A DNA stretch of 64,000 nt from the NCBI RefSeq assembly GCF_001638985.1, contig NW_017265140.1, positions 1,612,001-1,676,000 on the forward strand, in the 5' to 3' direction. Made by a program: the position numbers and the translations under genes. This document shows, piece after piece, positions 34,063-46,993 of this stretch. How positions within the stretch are numbered: the stretch's first letter is position 1; every line of letters starts with the position of its first letter. A model generated the notes under the pieces. That model worked only from the letters and a program-made list of their open reading frames with translations. It was not told where the DNA came from and did not search any database. This DNA is from Phycomyces blakesleeanus NRRL 1555(-) (lineage: Eukaryota; Mucoromycota; Mucoromycetes; Mucorales; Phycomycetaceae).

Positions 34063-34613
34063 TATCACTACAGGAAAAAAAGTGGTCTTTTTGGTGGTCT
34101 TTTAGATGATATTTTAGGTGGTTTTTTGGGTGGAAGTTTTGGTAAAACCAGCAAAAAGACTATCCCTATTTTTGGAAATATAATTAGATCTCTGTTGACT
34201 GATGGATGTTAGGTTTTATTCATATCCCGATATTTAAATTTAAGTATTATTCTTCTTGTTCTATTGGTAGAAAGAAAATAAGAAAGAGCTTTCTTATTGG
34301 TATAGATGGAAAAAAAGAATCTTTGTATTGTCACTCATAAAATACTTTCATTATACTGCTACTTTTAATTGGATAATATAAACTTTATTGCAGTATGCAC
34401 ATTGATAGTATTGGTCATTTAAACAAAAGCATTCTCTCAATTGGTTCTCATATATATATTCTGATTCATTCACAGTTTTAATTGGGCAAAAAAAATTTAT
34501 TTCATAGAAGATCATTATTTAAAAATGTTTTTATTGGTTGTTATAATAGAAATAATATTTTATTTATGAATCGTACTGGCTAAAATTCCTTCAGATTATT
34601 ACATATTCTCACA

Positions 34614-35273
34614 TTAATTACACAATTTATTGTATCTACCAGATATGAACTTACCAGAGTATTCTTGCTTCTTACACCCTCTCCAGAGCTGGCTAACCCT
34701 TGCAATTGATGCCCAGTTTCTGTGGCATCTGGTAAAATCGATTCCATTGTCTCTGAGTATGATGAAATGATTGATACACAGCCTGTTTTTATTCTCTTGA
34801 AGAAGCAATGACCAGCCAGAGTTTGTTCCAAGATCCTGAACAGATGGAAGAGCTGCCAGTTGATCACATATGACCTTGGTACATGTATTAACAATTCTCT
34901 TGGTTTCCTCAATCAATTTTCTTCTAAGATCGTCTCTTATCATCTTGTATATATGCTTTAAAGTTATATCATTGATTTTTGATACGGGTCTTGGAATGAT
35001 GCCAGTAAGAGTCTATTATGTTTGACATTAATTGAAAGGACTTTAGTTGTTATAGTATTTGCTTACACTAGTAGAGGTTACAATAGTTCTATCTGGAAAT
35101 TCCTGATCTTTAAATTCATTGTAAAAACTTGTCATTTGAAGTTGCATCGCATCTTGTTTTTTTTCTAATGCTTCTTGACGGCCTAGCAATGCTTTTTGAC
35201 CACTCTTTAGAGAAATAAGTGCAGCTTGTATTTCTTGAAGCAACTGAATCACTGTATTGTTTGTATTGTTCAT
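34614..35273 (-). CDS. CACTA accessory protein, copy II
   Basis: Two exons on the minus strand: exon 1 (35067-35273, MNNTNNTVIQLLQEIQAALISLKSGQ.., a Gln/Lys-rich helical segment likely to form a coiled coil) and exon 2 (about 34614-35012). The intron is GTAAGC..ATAG. Exon 2 shares ITLKHIYKMI, TCTKVICDQLAALPSV and GIDFTRCHRNWASIARVSQLW with copy III (ITLEHVYQMM-like, TCTKLVCNELATLPSV, GIDFTRCHQNWASIARVSHLW). The frame is open although the transposase of this copy is broken. Divergent from the transposase, with about 340 bases between starts. Family not recognised. Confidence 0.68.
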
Positions 35274-35614
35274 AATTGTAAAAAGAATCAGTTATGTGTT
35301 TGTTATAGAAAAAGAAAGAAAAAGAAAAATTTTTACCAGAAACTATTATTAGTTTCAAATCTTTAGCTTCAATTTTTTAGCTTCAAATTATTAGTTTCAA
35401 ATTATTTGTACAAATCTATTGGTTACTCCTGAAGAAACATTGATTTAGTAACTTCATTGATGACATACAGATAATTCTTTAAGATCCCGAGCATATATTC
35501 AGAACGCATATAATATCATTGTCTTTATATAATTAAGTATAAAGCTATATATTCAGAAAGTAATTAATTCTATTCTTACTTATATAACAAAGTTTTTTTT
35601 TACCTACCTAAAAC

Positions 35615-38466
35615 ATGTCTAAAATTACAAAAGCCTCTTGTTACCAATGCCGTACTTGCAAGTCAATCTTTAATAACAGTCGAACATATAAAAGATGTCT
35701 CGAACGATGCATGACAAATAGGGCAGAATTACTTGACAATGGCGAAGTTTCCCAAACTGTCTCTCTTCCTGATCAAAGCCAGTTTACATCAGCAATGGTT
35801 CCTAACTTGGCTTTTGGGTAAGTTTATCAAAAGCAAAAACACAACACGATAGACAGTATATTAATTAGCTGTATACTTTGATAAACAAACAGAGAAAACA
35901 TCAACATAAGTAGTAGTGAGGATATGGATATCATTGAAAGTACTGAAGATGATGAGTCCATGGTGAGATACATAAATACATATATTATGATAATCATACT
36001 TATTGTTGTTTATCTTACTATAGTACGATTTTGGAGAAGAATGCAAGAATGTCATTGACAAAATTGAAGGCACCACACCCTCACTAGACTTTGATTTTAG
36101 CCAGCCTCTTCCTGTTCCCAGCAATGATGATAAAAAGAATCTCGCGTTCATGCAGTCGATCCAAGAGTTTAGAATTTCTTGTTGAGCCCACGAAAAGATT
36201 GTAGAACACTTCAACCAGATCCTTGATTGTTCTATCAATATTATGTACTGAGCATGCAGCCCACACCTTGGAAACAAGCTTCTTGAGCACTTCTTGGATA
36301 TCAAAGCAGACGGATACAACATTTGCATCAGAGGTTGTATGCAGTTCAACAACAAGAATGATATCACATACGTAAAATGCAGTGAAGCAAGATACAAAAA
36401 TGGCCAAACTAGCGAAAGTGACACCAGGGTTCCTGTGTGATCGATCGTACAGCTTCCTTTGTGCTTGGCTGATGACAAGACCAGGGCTGAAATGTTCTAT
36501 CGTCATAACCACCAATCCAGCCATAATGGGCAGAAAGCAGATGTTTTTGATGGTCATGTATACCAATCCATGAAGTATCTGTTTTCTGGTGAAAACGATA
36601 TTGCGATTTCGTTGTCCATGGATGGGTTCAACCCACACAATGTACCTGGATCAGTAACCATTGTTCATGCAACTGTCTTGAACTTGAATCCGACGATCCA
36701 TTATGAGAAAAACAGGATGATCCAAATAGCAATGCTTCCTGGTTGCACTAGTCCCAGTGCCATCTGGTCTTTTCTTGAGCCAACGCTGAGAGATCTCCAT
36801 TTGCTCCAGACAGAAGGCATGGAAGTAAAGACACTGACAACAACAATCAGGGCAAAGATACATATCCTCATGGCCACTGGCAATATTCCAGCTCTGGCAA
36901 AGCTGGCATGCCATGTTAGTCACACAAGTAAGAATGGCTGTCGTATTTGTCATGTAGTGGGCCAAACTCCTAAACATGGCCAGTACTTCCGCATGTTGCC
37001 TGGAACCCAGACGCACTTACTGGAGAGTTTCAGAAACTACAATTTGGCAAGCAGTGAAGACAGAAAGGGACTCAATGATCAGTCACCGTTAGCCTCAATA
37101 GAAACATTCTCTGGCCCGTTTTTTTTCGCGTTAGACAAGATGCATGGTCTGTGCCACGGAATTGGTAAACAGGTATGGGGACTTGTATGCGGAAAGTATG
37201 GAATCAAGCATCTTCTATGTCTTTCTCTTGCCACTCAAAGGGAGATTGGTGCTGCAATGGTAGCTGCAAAATCCACAATCTCTACATCATTGCATGGTGC
37301 CTGAAGATACGTGACAAAGAATGCCGGTTTCTTTAGAGCTGTGAATTGGGCAGACTTTTTATTCTTTGTTGTCCCCACGTTGGTTGCAGAGCGTGTCCAG
37401 GACTTGGTTGCCCGAAATGCATTACTTGGCCTAGTTCAAACATGCAATTTACTCATGAGCTAGGAGTTATCAGCAGAGGATCAAACCTCAATAAGAAGAT
37501 ATGTTTAATGCCATATTTTATTTCATTTTTCATAGTAATTTACTTTTATCTTTTTTCTTAGTAATCTTGTAGAATGGAACTTATTTCTAGAGAGTCTTCT
37601 TTCTACAGCAGATATTGACATTGGCGTGTTCACAATTAACCAGCACATTATTCAGCATTATCCTCAGATGATTGATCTATATGGCCCGCCAAGAGCATAT
37701 AGCACACGATCTGTGGAAAGAGCCATTGGTGAGTACTCCAGGTCTATCAAGAGTAACTCCCAAGTCAGTGTCAATGCTGAAAACATCATGATCAGACTGG
37801 CAAAATCGTGGCATGTAGCGGAACTGACAACTGTTGCAAACACAAAAACTCCACCAGCTAACCTTCTAGTTTACAGTGCATATACTGATGGGTGGCCTGT
37901 TACAGAAGGAGGTGATCCTGCCAATACTGAGTGTGAGATTGAGTTCTGGGGGCCTTTGAAGAATTTAACAATTTTCGATAGCTTTGAAGATAGATCTCAT
38001 CTTTCTTTGCTTCTTAAAACGTTTTATGATTTGAATGGGGAAGAATGTAGTATGCTTGAGCCTTCCATAAAGACAAGCTGCAAGACCTATCTTAATGGTT
38101 GTGTTATTGACACTGCATTCAACCAAAGTTCTACAAGAGACATATGTCATGTTCATGTGCAGCTACAAGTGGACATGAACTCCAGAAGATCCCGCTCTTA
38201 CCATCCAGGATATAAGCATTTCTTCGGAAAGGTGGTTATATTCTTCTAACATGTACACAACTCGAAGAGATGGCCACTAGCTCTCATAATCATATATAGT
38301 ATGTATTTGAAAAATGGATTGCCTATTACATCTGTAGTAAAGCCGAAGACTATAGTGATTCATGCCAGTGACATTGTAGAGTTGGTTGGCTTGATGCCAT
38401 CAAATGTCAATGGTAGTCATTACATCATTTGGCCTAGCCTTAAACGTGGCCCAAAATTGACACTTG
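35615..38466 (+). pseudogene. CACTA transposase, copy II, several stops and a nested insertion
   Basis: Exon 1 (from 35615, CRTC..CLERC zinc cluster), a small exon 2 ending ESM, and a long exon 3 follow the copy I gene structure. Stops fall after FRISC (about 36182), INIMY, TRVPV, SLHGA (37302-37304) and CNLLMS (37459-37461), and one in exon 4 after VVIFF (38247-38249). Readable motifs include DVFDGHVYQS, LSMDGFNPHNVPG, MLPGCTSPSAIW, CHVSHTSKNGCRICH, ALDKMHGLCHGIGKQ and YSTRSVERAIGEYSR. At 38467 the Plavaka element cuts the last codons; the remainder is 53149 onward. Without it the C terminus would read LTLGALSDI then stop, parallel to LSLGSLADL of copy I. Confidence 0.88.
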
Positions 38467-39290
38467 CACTGCAAAAGACCGCTGATTTTAGTTCCTGAAA
38501 ACCTGCAAAAATTTTACTACAATTTTCGATTTTTAATTTTTTCAAATAATTTCTATTTTTTTCTGTTGTGATTTCAGATCGCTCTTTTTTAGCTGTAAAA
38601 TCACACTACCATCATTTTTTTGGCCATAAAATTACAAAATTGGGTTTTTTTTTATATTATACACTTCTTTGATATAATTCTAAATTACATTGAAAAAGCA
38701 CTTATACAAAAGTTAATATAATATTTAATAAAAATTATATATATTCTTAAGGTTTCACTTTTTCTATTTCAAAATAAATCATTTAAATATTTTTTATGTA
38801 TTATAAATGTGAATATAAAAACAAATATTTAATCCATATATTTCAAGGGAACGAGACAAAAGGTTGTGATTTCATTTTTACTGTGGCAATATTTTTGCGT
38901 GATTTTTCCCTTTGATATATGGAACTAAAATATCAGATTTTTTTATTTCACATGTTGTGAGAGGCGAATGTTTCATTTTTGGATTATTTTTCGTCATGGT
39001 CGAATCATCGTCATATCAAATATTATAATTCTAAAAAAAGACTTTTAAAAAAAATTGCGTACACTTTTAGTAATGTGCGCAGTATTTGACTTGGTTAATG
39101 ACTTAACAATATATGAGTATAATTATGATGATATGTGCGGTAGATGTATCAAAGAATTACTTGGCATACTATAGTCATGGCATGGAGCAGTATTTTATCT
39201 ATTTATAATTTATTTTTTTTGGTATATAAAGACCTTGATCAAGATCTCTTAAAATCTATACAATTTTTTTTATAATTTAAAACAATTGAC
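38467..39290. other. Non-coding left arm of Plavaka copy 1
   Basis: AT-rich terminal region from the CACTG end to the transposase start; no gene. The promoter of the transposase should be here. A TATA-like TATATAAAGACC lies at about 39221, about 70 bases before the ATG at 39291. Confidence 0.5.
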
Positions 39291-42200
39291 ATGTCCAATA
39301 ATCAAAAGAAAGACAGTTATGTTATCTGCGAATGTCTAGACTGTACAAAGTTGGATAGCTGTGGAAAGAAACAGAAAAGACAAAATGCACAACGACACTA
39401 TGAGAAACATATAGTGCCTGTTGCCAAAGATGATGCAATGGGTAAATAACAAGAATAACTCGAGCTGTACATGTAAAATTAATATAAATTAATTCATAAA
39501 ATAGATGTTCCTGAAGAACATTTTGACGACATGGAAGTAGATAGTATTGACAGTGACAATGACAATGATTATGATTACGAGAACGAAGGCAAAGGCGAAT
39601 ATGAAGACGAAAATGAAGAACAAAACATTGAATTTGATCAAGAAGGTAAGAAAATAAAATAAAATAAATGAACAAAATAATAATTGAAACTGATATATAT
39701 TTTTTTTATTTTTTATTTTTTATATGATTATAATTGTAATTATATTTTTATTTCTACATCTTTACAACAATTATTCCTTTCCAGTTGACTTACCTTTGTC
39801 CCAAGAAGAGTCCATCTTTACTGCCAAAGATACAATTACAGGAGCATTTGTGGTTGATGGCGATGAGATTGAAGAAGGCGATACCGGTTTTGATTTTGAA
39901 CAAGAAGAAAACTTTGATGAGACCAGTGGGACCTTGATAGTAGAATCAGGTATGAATTAATACGGTATAGACAATTAATCAATATATTAATTTAAACTAA
40001 CTTAACCTTTGTCTTCATAGTTCATCCTTCGTCTTTTGATAACATGCCCTTGTATATCTGCTTTGTTGCAGTATTCATTGTCATATTTCACTTGATCTTT
40101 TTGGTGGAAAGCGGTGGATCGATTCTCATTGAATTTTGTAATACTCTACTGTCTCTCTGTGATATGTCTGGTGCCCTTCCACTGACGATCAATAGCTTGA
40201 AGCATAAGACAGGATTTAACATGGCAACAGACGGAATGACAGTATACATTGCATGCTCACAATGTCATTCGATTTATCCTCCGGAAACAAGTCAAAGAGT
40301 CTGTACATTTAAGAAATTCTCTCAATCTGCCATTTGCAACAACAATCTCTTTAAAGTGTCAACCGGAAATCGTTCTCTTCCAGCAATGGTATATCCATTC
40401 AACTCTCTGAAGTACGCCTTGCAACAAAAATTCTCCAAGCCAGATTTCGTGTCCAAGATCAATTTGTGGAGAAGTCGTCAAATAATTGAAAACACCAAAC
40501 TTGACATTTTCGATGGTGCAGTTTGGAGTGATATTAAAGACATCAATGGCAGACGGTTTGTTGATGATAGCCGATCTTTAATGTTGACTCTGAATATCGA
40601 TTGGTTTCAGCCATTTGATGGACGAACACATTCCAGTGGTGCGATATATCTCTCTATCAACAATCTCCCACGGAGTGAACGCCTTAAGTCTGAAAATGTC
40701 ATTCTTGTTGGTATGATGCCTGGGCCGAAGGAAGCAAGCACTGACAGCATGAATCATTACTTGAAGCCGCTCGTTGACGAATTGTTGGAGATGTACATTG
40801 GTGTAGAAATGACAGACTCACAAAATAGAAAGATTGTTGTTCGTGCTGCATTGATGTGTGTTGCCTGTGATATCCCTGCCGCTCACAAAACCTCTGGATT
40901 TACTGGCCACATGAGCACATGCGCCTGTCACAAATGTCAACGACAATTCACGACTATAAAGAAGACCAGCAAGCTTGACTACTCTGGATTCAAGTATAGC
41001 AATTGGGTGAGACGCACGAAGACAATGAATCTGGAACACGCTGTCAGCTGGGCAAATGCATTGAACAATACTGAGCGAACACGCCTAGAAAAAGAAAACG
41101 GCACTCGGTGGTCAGAGCTTCATCGGTTATCTTACTTTGACCCAGTCCGCTTTACAGTTATAGACCCAATGCATAACCTCTATCTTGGAACTGCAAAGCG
41201 AATGATTCAGATATGGCACGAGTGTAACTACATCAATGAAAAGAATCAGTTAACTATGCAAGAGCTTGCCAATGGTATTGTTGTACCTTGTGGATATGCG
41301 CGTATAACAAAGAAGATTGCCGATGGGTTTTCGTTCATGAAAGCTGACGAGTGGAAGTCGTGGTGCGTCATATACTCTCCATTTGTTCTGAAGCATGTGC
41401 TCCCAGCCAAGAATCTCGAAAACTGGATTTTGTTTGTTGACGCATGCCGCTTACTCACAAAACCTTCGATCAATGACAAAGAAATAGACGAAGCCCACAG
41501 TAAACTCCAATTGTTTTGTACAAGATTTCAGACACTGTATGGAAAATCGGCCGTGACACCGAATATGCATCTACATCTTCATCTTGGCGAGTGTGTTCAT
41601 GACTTTGGGCCAATTTATGCTTTCTGGTTATTCAGTTTCGAGAGATACAATGGTTTGTTGAAGAATATCGAAACAAATCAAAAAGGCGGCTTCGAATCAA
41701 CAATGATGAAGAGATTTTTGGAGAGAACATACATTGGCAGCTTCATACAATCTTTCGTCAACCATCTTCCCCAGTTCGCAATTGACTTTCTGCATCGCAT
41801 TTCAAATAGTCAAGATCAATTAGCAGCATTGCATCCATCTTCTACTGCCAGTACCTTTTCTCTGTCTGACTTTGTTGAATATTCGTTAAACCCTCGTCAT
41901 TCTGCTTTGGGTTGTGAGCCGTTGCCCCCTTCAGTGTTTCCGATTAAACTCGACCAAAGGATTACAATGTGCAAGGGACATTATGAATGTTTACTGGAGT
42001 TTTACAGACACGCGTATGGCAGTCACGATCTTTTTGGCCATTATTCAAACTGCGAGTCTAACCAGATTTTTGTCAATAACCGAATTGAGAAAATGAAACG
42101 GATATCTCTTCTTGGACAGGAATACTCTTCTGGATCTTATTTCCGCGCCTATTATCTTGAGAATAACAGTGAAGATAAAGCAGCGTTTCCTGGCCGTATA

Positions 42201-42479
42201 TTGTATTTATTTCAACATTTGATAACCATCAACAAAACTGTCATCACCCATACTTTTGCGTTTGTTGAGTGGTACTCTAGTTATTCTTCGGGGAGTTACC
42301 AGCCAATGTTAAATGAAGGCATTGAGCTCTGGAATGAACCTTCTTCTGTACTTAATTATGAATGTATTATTCCAGTACATCGTTTATATTCACCAATCGC
42401 AATTGCTAAATATAGGTTTACTATAACTAGTGAATTTAAACGTTTAGTAATCCCTTTACCCCAAAAAATAGAAGCTTAA
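39291..42479 (+). CDS. Plavaka transposase, copy 1, intact
   Basis: Exons 39291-39441, 39505-39645, 39785-39949 and 40021-42479 join in frame to 971 residues. Exon 1 has a Cys/His cluster (CECLDCTK..QRHYEKH) like a DNA-binding finger, exons 2-3 are strongly acidic (DSDNDNDYDYENE), and exon 4 is the tnp2 body: ACSQCHSIY, NIDWFQPFDGRTHSSGAIYLS, INNLPRSER, MMPGPKEAS, CDIPAAHKTSGF, CACHKCQRQF, IDPMHNLYLGTAKR, FGPIYAFWLFSFERYNG. The likely DDE set is Asp of DWFQPF, Asp of DPMHNL and Glu of SFER. A hydrophobic stretch at the start of exon 4 (FVAVFIVIFHLIFL) is present in both copies and could be a buried helix. With the open accessory gene it makes a potentially autonomous element. Confidence 0.9.
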
Positions 42480-42546
42480 ATAATATTAATAAAATACCAC
42501 TTTGCACTCTTTTATCAATTTATTAGAAAATGTTTGATTTATTGTC

Positions 42547-43606
42547 TTATTGTTTCTTTGACCATGATGGCAGCTTGTTTGCCTTGGTCTTACTAAGCTG
42601 CTTATCTCTTATTCCTTTAAATTTATGCTCGAATGGACGGGTATTATTTTTCTTATCATGAGCTGCCTCATAATCCGCATCAAGTTCATCAACAAACCTA
42701 TCTCCCTATATGTCAATGTAAGTATTATTACACACCATCCAAAAAAATAGATTTTTGTACTATACCTCTTCGCTTCTCCAGCTTGGGCGGAATCTCCAAA
42801 AAAAACTCTTTTCTGAGGACGAATCCTGTTCCTCTTCTTCTCTTTCGTCATCACTCTCAAGGTCTGACATGTAATCAGCATGGAGAATACTGTCAACATT
42901 CTCTCCAAAGCTGTTCACAAAGTGTGCCCGATTGGCTTTCAAGGCAGATTGTCTTCTTTCACATGACTATATATAAATATATAATATTTCTAATTTAATA
43001 TCACATCTAGTATATTGTGTGCGTGTGTTTTTTACCTTTACACGTCGCTGACGAAGACAGGCCCGTCGATTCTCTTCCTGCTTCTTTTCTCCTGTTTTTT
43101 TTTCTTGCAACTTTCTGTTGCCAATGTGCCGCACAATCTTAGTTCGAAGAGTTGGCAAGTCCACCTTTTTCCCCTCTTCTTGACGATGAAGGTAATCGGT
43201 AACAGACTTCAGAACGAGTCTGTTTCCCTCACTGTTTTTATTTTCATTGGTATTGTATTGGTCATACAATTTCTCTTCACTCAAATAATCGCGCAACAAT
43301 TGCTATAATATAAATGTATATTAAATTCTATCTACATAAAAACATATTATGATTACTTACATCCAATGTTGGTTGACGTCCAGGCGACATGTCTTGCTCA
43401 ACTGCATTACTAGCAGTGGCTTCGGCTTTCTCAGAAGATGTGTTCTTCAAAACAGTGTTTAAGACACCATTCATGGTATCAAGTTTCTCGTACACATCAT
43501 GGATGTTACGAGTTCTACCCGACGAATCACCTTCAAGATTCAACCGAGCTCTCTTTGGTGCTAGTGGTCTTTGATTGCTCACTGTTCCCTGTGAGTGTTG
43601 CAACAT
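42547..43606 (-). CDS. Plavaka accessory protein, copy 1
   Basis: Four exons (43361-43606, 43036-43302, 42766-42966, 42547-42705), all multiples of three with GT..AG introns, give 290 residues. Exon 1 has a basic patch (PLAPKRARL) and a helical segment; exon 2 is Lys/Arg/Glu-rich and likely helical. Exons 3-4 hold the block YMSDLESDDE..FRPSWRSEE..RFVDELD ending LPSWSKKQ. The equivalent block is in the element D accessory protein (VMSDGESD..YRPSWRTDE..LPDWCFSK). The gene is convergent with the transposase, whose stop is about 70 bases away. No known domain recognised; a DNA-end-binding or regulatory partner is a guess. Confidence 0.75.
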
Positions 43607-45291
43607 TATCGTCCTTATATCATTGGTATTTCTTGGTGGGCTTTTTTTTGATTTTTATAAAAAACGAAAATAAAATTAATATAAGAAAATTGAAGACTGC
43701 CTGGTTTTAATCTACCTTCCCACAGAAGGTTCTTCACCAAAAGCATTGTTAACTGAATTGTTATTGAGATTTCTTGACATTGTGAATAATAAGAATAGCT
43801 TGTTTTTTTTTAAATCCAAAGGGTCTATTTATATTATGTTTAATTTGGGCTTTAAGTTTTATTCTTTCTCAGAGAACACCATGATCTATTACGTAACAAG
43901 AACAGCTTTGAATGTTTCCACTCTTGTTGTGAATATTTTATGTGTTTCTTTAATTTAATTTTCAATCCATGTTTTATTCTTATATTATGTATTAGTATTT
44001 GAATAATATGATTTTATACTATACTCTGTTTTTCATATGTATTAGCTGCTGGCATAGTGCAACTGCGTTTTCTTTCAATTCTAAGTTACAGACAAAAATT
44101 ATTTTTTGATTTATTTATTTTTAAAAAAAAACCCCGAATTTGTATTTAATAGAATAACTGCGCCCCTCTTTTTTATTTTCTCTTTCTTTAACCTGCTCTT
44201 CTCATTTTGTCTCTTTTTATATGTCTTGGTAAGCTTACTCTTAAGATCTCAACTTTTATTAATACTTTTGGCTTTTAGAATCATCTTAATATATATTAGA
44301 TAAACAATACACTCAACAAGCATTCAAAACAGCACAGGTAATAAACAATCTCCTAACCAAAATGAAACACCTTGCTGACTAAATATCTTTTATTTTTAAA
44401 ATGATAGGGCTTCTACCCATTTTGTAATAAAAGATGTTTTGCTCTTGACACTATATACTTTCTGGTATTTTCAGTCTATGAAAAGATAATATATATATAA
44501 CTCAACTTAAATAATGTAACTTATCAATTCTTCTTCTCAGATAAATTTGTCACGCCTTTTTTTCAAGTCATACTGGTTTGCCCCCTTTTGCAAACGCGTG
44601 TCTATAATATGTAAGTAATTCAAGTGTCTTTACAATCAAAGCGTACATATTAATAAAGTTGTTTATTTTATTTCTTGCTTTTTATTTAAAAGAAAATATC
44701 AATCAAACGGATTTTTATTCTATCGCGAGATTTGTTATGAACCCCCATAAATGATCTAGTAAGTATGTTATTTCATTTTATTTCATAAAGAAGCCTGTAT
44801 TAATACTTCTGTATCTTTTTTTGCTCTAAGCTAATGTAGTTCCAAACAAACGTATTCTCCAAGAAAATACCAAGGATTTCATTTTCAGTTAAAGAAGTGT
44901 AAAACCAAAAAACGTGCCGAATACATGAAACCGATAAGGTAGGGAAGTATAGTATAAGTTAGGTCATCCAATGTATTCAAGCCGTCCAATAAATGAAAGT
45001 ATAACATGTATACAAGTCGTACTATTTGGATACACACTTTTAAAGAAGTATTAGTGGTCCATATTAAATAGTTAAATATATTTTCCAACCATTCAAAAAT
45101 CAATAAAAATCATTTTTTCCATGAGATTCTATTTCAAATGCGTCATCTCTTGATGATGTCAACAAGATCTATTTAAGTTTTTTTTTACAATCATTCATTT
45201 GAATGCTGGTTCCTGTCAGATTTCAGACTGATTCTAGGTCGATTTTAGTGAGGTCTATCCAATAATATCATGTAATTAAAGCAAATAAAAT
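43607..45291. other. Non-coding right arm of Plavaka copy 1
   Basis: About 1.7 kb of AT-rich DNA upstream of the accessory gene; no gene supported. It matches 51167-52851 of copy 2 almost base for base. Confidence 0.5.
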
Positions 45292-45585
45292 TTTTTAAGA
45301 GGTAGAGAGTTCAAAGCCAATTCCATAACAAGTAGGGTTTAGGTACGGTTTGAAGTTATGGGTGAATATATAACCAGAATTACAGACAATTATAACATTT
45401 CAAGAAAAGGGGGAATTATAACTCTCAATTTATCTATTGATTTTAGTATCTATAATCTCATCATTTGGTTAACTAAATGAACCAATTTTTGTAACAAATA
45501 CCGAACTATAATTGAACATAAACCACCGATTTTTGGAGGATTTAAACAAAAATTAAGCTACTTAAATCGGTTGTCTTTTGCAGTG
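45292..45585. repeat. Plavaka right end, arm 1 of an inverted pair
   Basis: These ~294 bp end in GTCTTTTGCAGTG at 45585. The same sequence appears inverted at 46599-46893 and directly at 52852-53145. The termini of arms 1 and 2 point towards each other across the minisatellite. Confidence 0.88.
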
Positions 45586-46598
45586 TCATCTACTTATATA
45601 TATACTAAATCAGCTGTCATTTATTTATATATATATCAGACTGGCTGTCATCTACTTATATATATAGCAGACTAGCTATCATCTACTTATATATATAGCA
45701 GATCAGCTGTTATCCACATATATATATAGCAGACTGGCTGTCATCCAGTTATATATATACTAAATCAGCTGTCATTTACTTATATATATATCAGACCGGC
45801 TGTCATCTACTTATATATATAGCAGATCAGCTATAATCAGCTTATATATATATATTAGATTGACTGTCATCCACTTATATATATAGCAGATCAGCTATCA
45901 TTCACTTATATATATAGCAGATCAGCTATTATCCACTTATATATATATCAGACCGGCTATCATCTACTTATATATATACCAGATTGGTAGTCAATAGCTT
46001 ATATATATATATTAAATTAGTGGTTATTAGCTTATATATATATATTAGATCAGCTGTCAATAGCATATATATATGCTAGATTGGCAGTTAACAGCTTATA
46101 TATAAGTCAGATTGGCAGTCAACAGCTTATATATATGCCAGATCGGCAATCAACAGCTTATATATATGTCAGATCGGCAATAAACAGCTTATATATATGT
46201 CAGATCGGCAATCAACAGCTTATATATATACCAGATCGGTAGTCAACAGCTTATATATATGCCAGATCGGCAATCAACAGCTTATATATATGTCAGATTG
46301 GCAATCAACAGCTTATATATATGTCAGATCGGCAATCAACAGCTTATATATATACCAGATCAGTAGTCAACAGCTTATATATATGCCAGATCGGCAATCA
46401 ACAGCTTATATATATGTCAGATCGGCAATCAACAGCTTATATATATGTCAGATCGGCAATCAACAGCTTATATATATACTAGATCGGCGATCAACAACTT
46501 ATATATATGCCAGATCGGCAATCAACAACTTATATATATGCCAGATCGGCAATCAACAACTTATATATATGCCAGATTGGCAATCAACAACTTATATA
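45586..46598. repeat. 31-bp minisatellite between two Plavaka termini
   Basis: About 32 tandem units of 31 bp. The common form is CAGCTTATATATATGTCAGA followed by TCGGCAATCAA. Units on the left (to about 46080) are divergent (CAGCTGTCATCTACTTATAT type) and those on the right nearly uniform. The array fills the space exactly between CAGTG (45585) and CACTG (46599). Each unit has an alternating TA core. Long open frames across it come only from the 93-base triple period and are not genes. Confidence 0.92.
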
Positions 46599-46893
46599 CA
46601 CTGCAAAAGACAACCGATTTAAGTAGCTTAATTTTTGTTTAAATCCTCCAAAAATCGGTGGTTTATGTTCAATTATAGTTCGGTATTTGTTACAAAAATT
46701 GGTTCATTTAGTTAACCAAATGATGAGATTATAGATACTAAAATCAATAGATAAATTGAGAGTTATAATTCCCCCTTTTCTTGAAATGTTATAATTGTCT
46801 GTAATTCTGGTTATATATTCACCCATAACTTCAAACCGTACCTAAACCCTACTTGTTATGGAATTGGCTTTGAACTCTCTACCTCTAAAAAAT
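46599..46893 (-). repeat. Plavaka right end, inverted arm 2, cut by assembly gap
   Basis: Begins CACTGCAAAAGACAACCGAT at 46599 and is the reverse complement of 45292-45585 with only small differences, ending at the N run. Either an inverted Plavaka copy starts here, or the contig ends in a palindromic structure. Confidence 0.85.
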
Positions 46894-46993
46894 NNNNNNN
46901 NNNNNNNNNNNNNNNNNNNNNNNNNNNNNNNNNNNNNNNNNNNNNNNNNNNNNNNNNNNNNNNNNNNNNNNNNNNNNNNNNNNNNNNNNNNNN
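46894..46993. other. Assembly gap, 100 N
   Basis: Exactly 100 unknown bases, a length commonly used for gaps of unknown size. The sequence on its right starts inside exon 1 of a Plavaka transposase. Confidence 0.99.

Noticed and set aside
42633..43710. Several plus-strand open frames over the Plavaka accessory gene
   Set aside because: They are antisense to a minus-strand gene with consistent exon phases and a homologue in element D.
45586..46598. CRISPR-like array
   Set aside because: Head-to-tail repeats have no unique spacers; this is a minisatellite in eukaryotic DNA.
46197..46642. Open frames of 141 and 65 residues across the tandem repeat
   Set aside because: They have a 31-residue period produced by a 31-bp array read in triplets and contain no independent coding signal.
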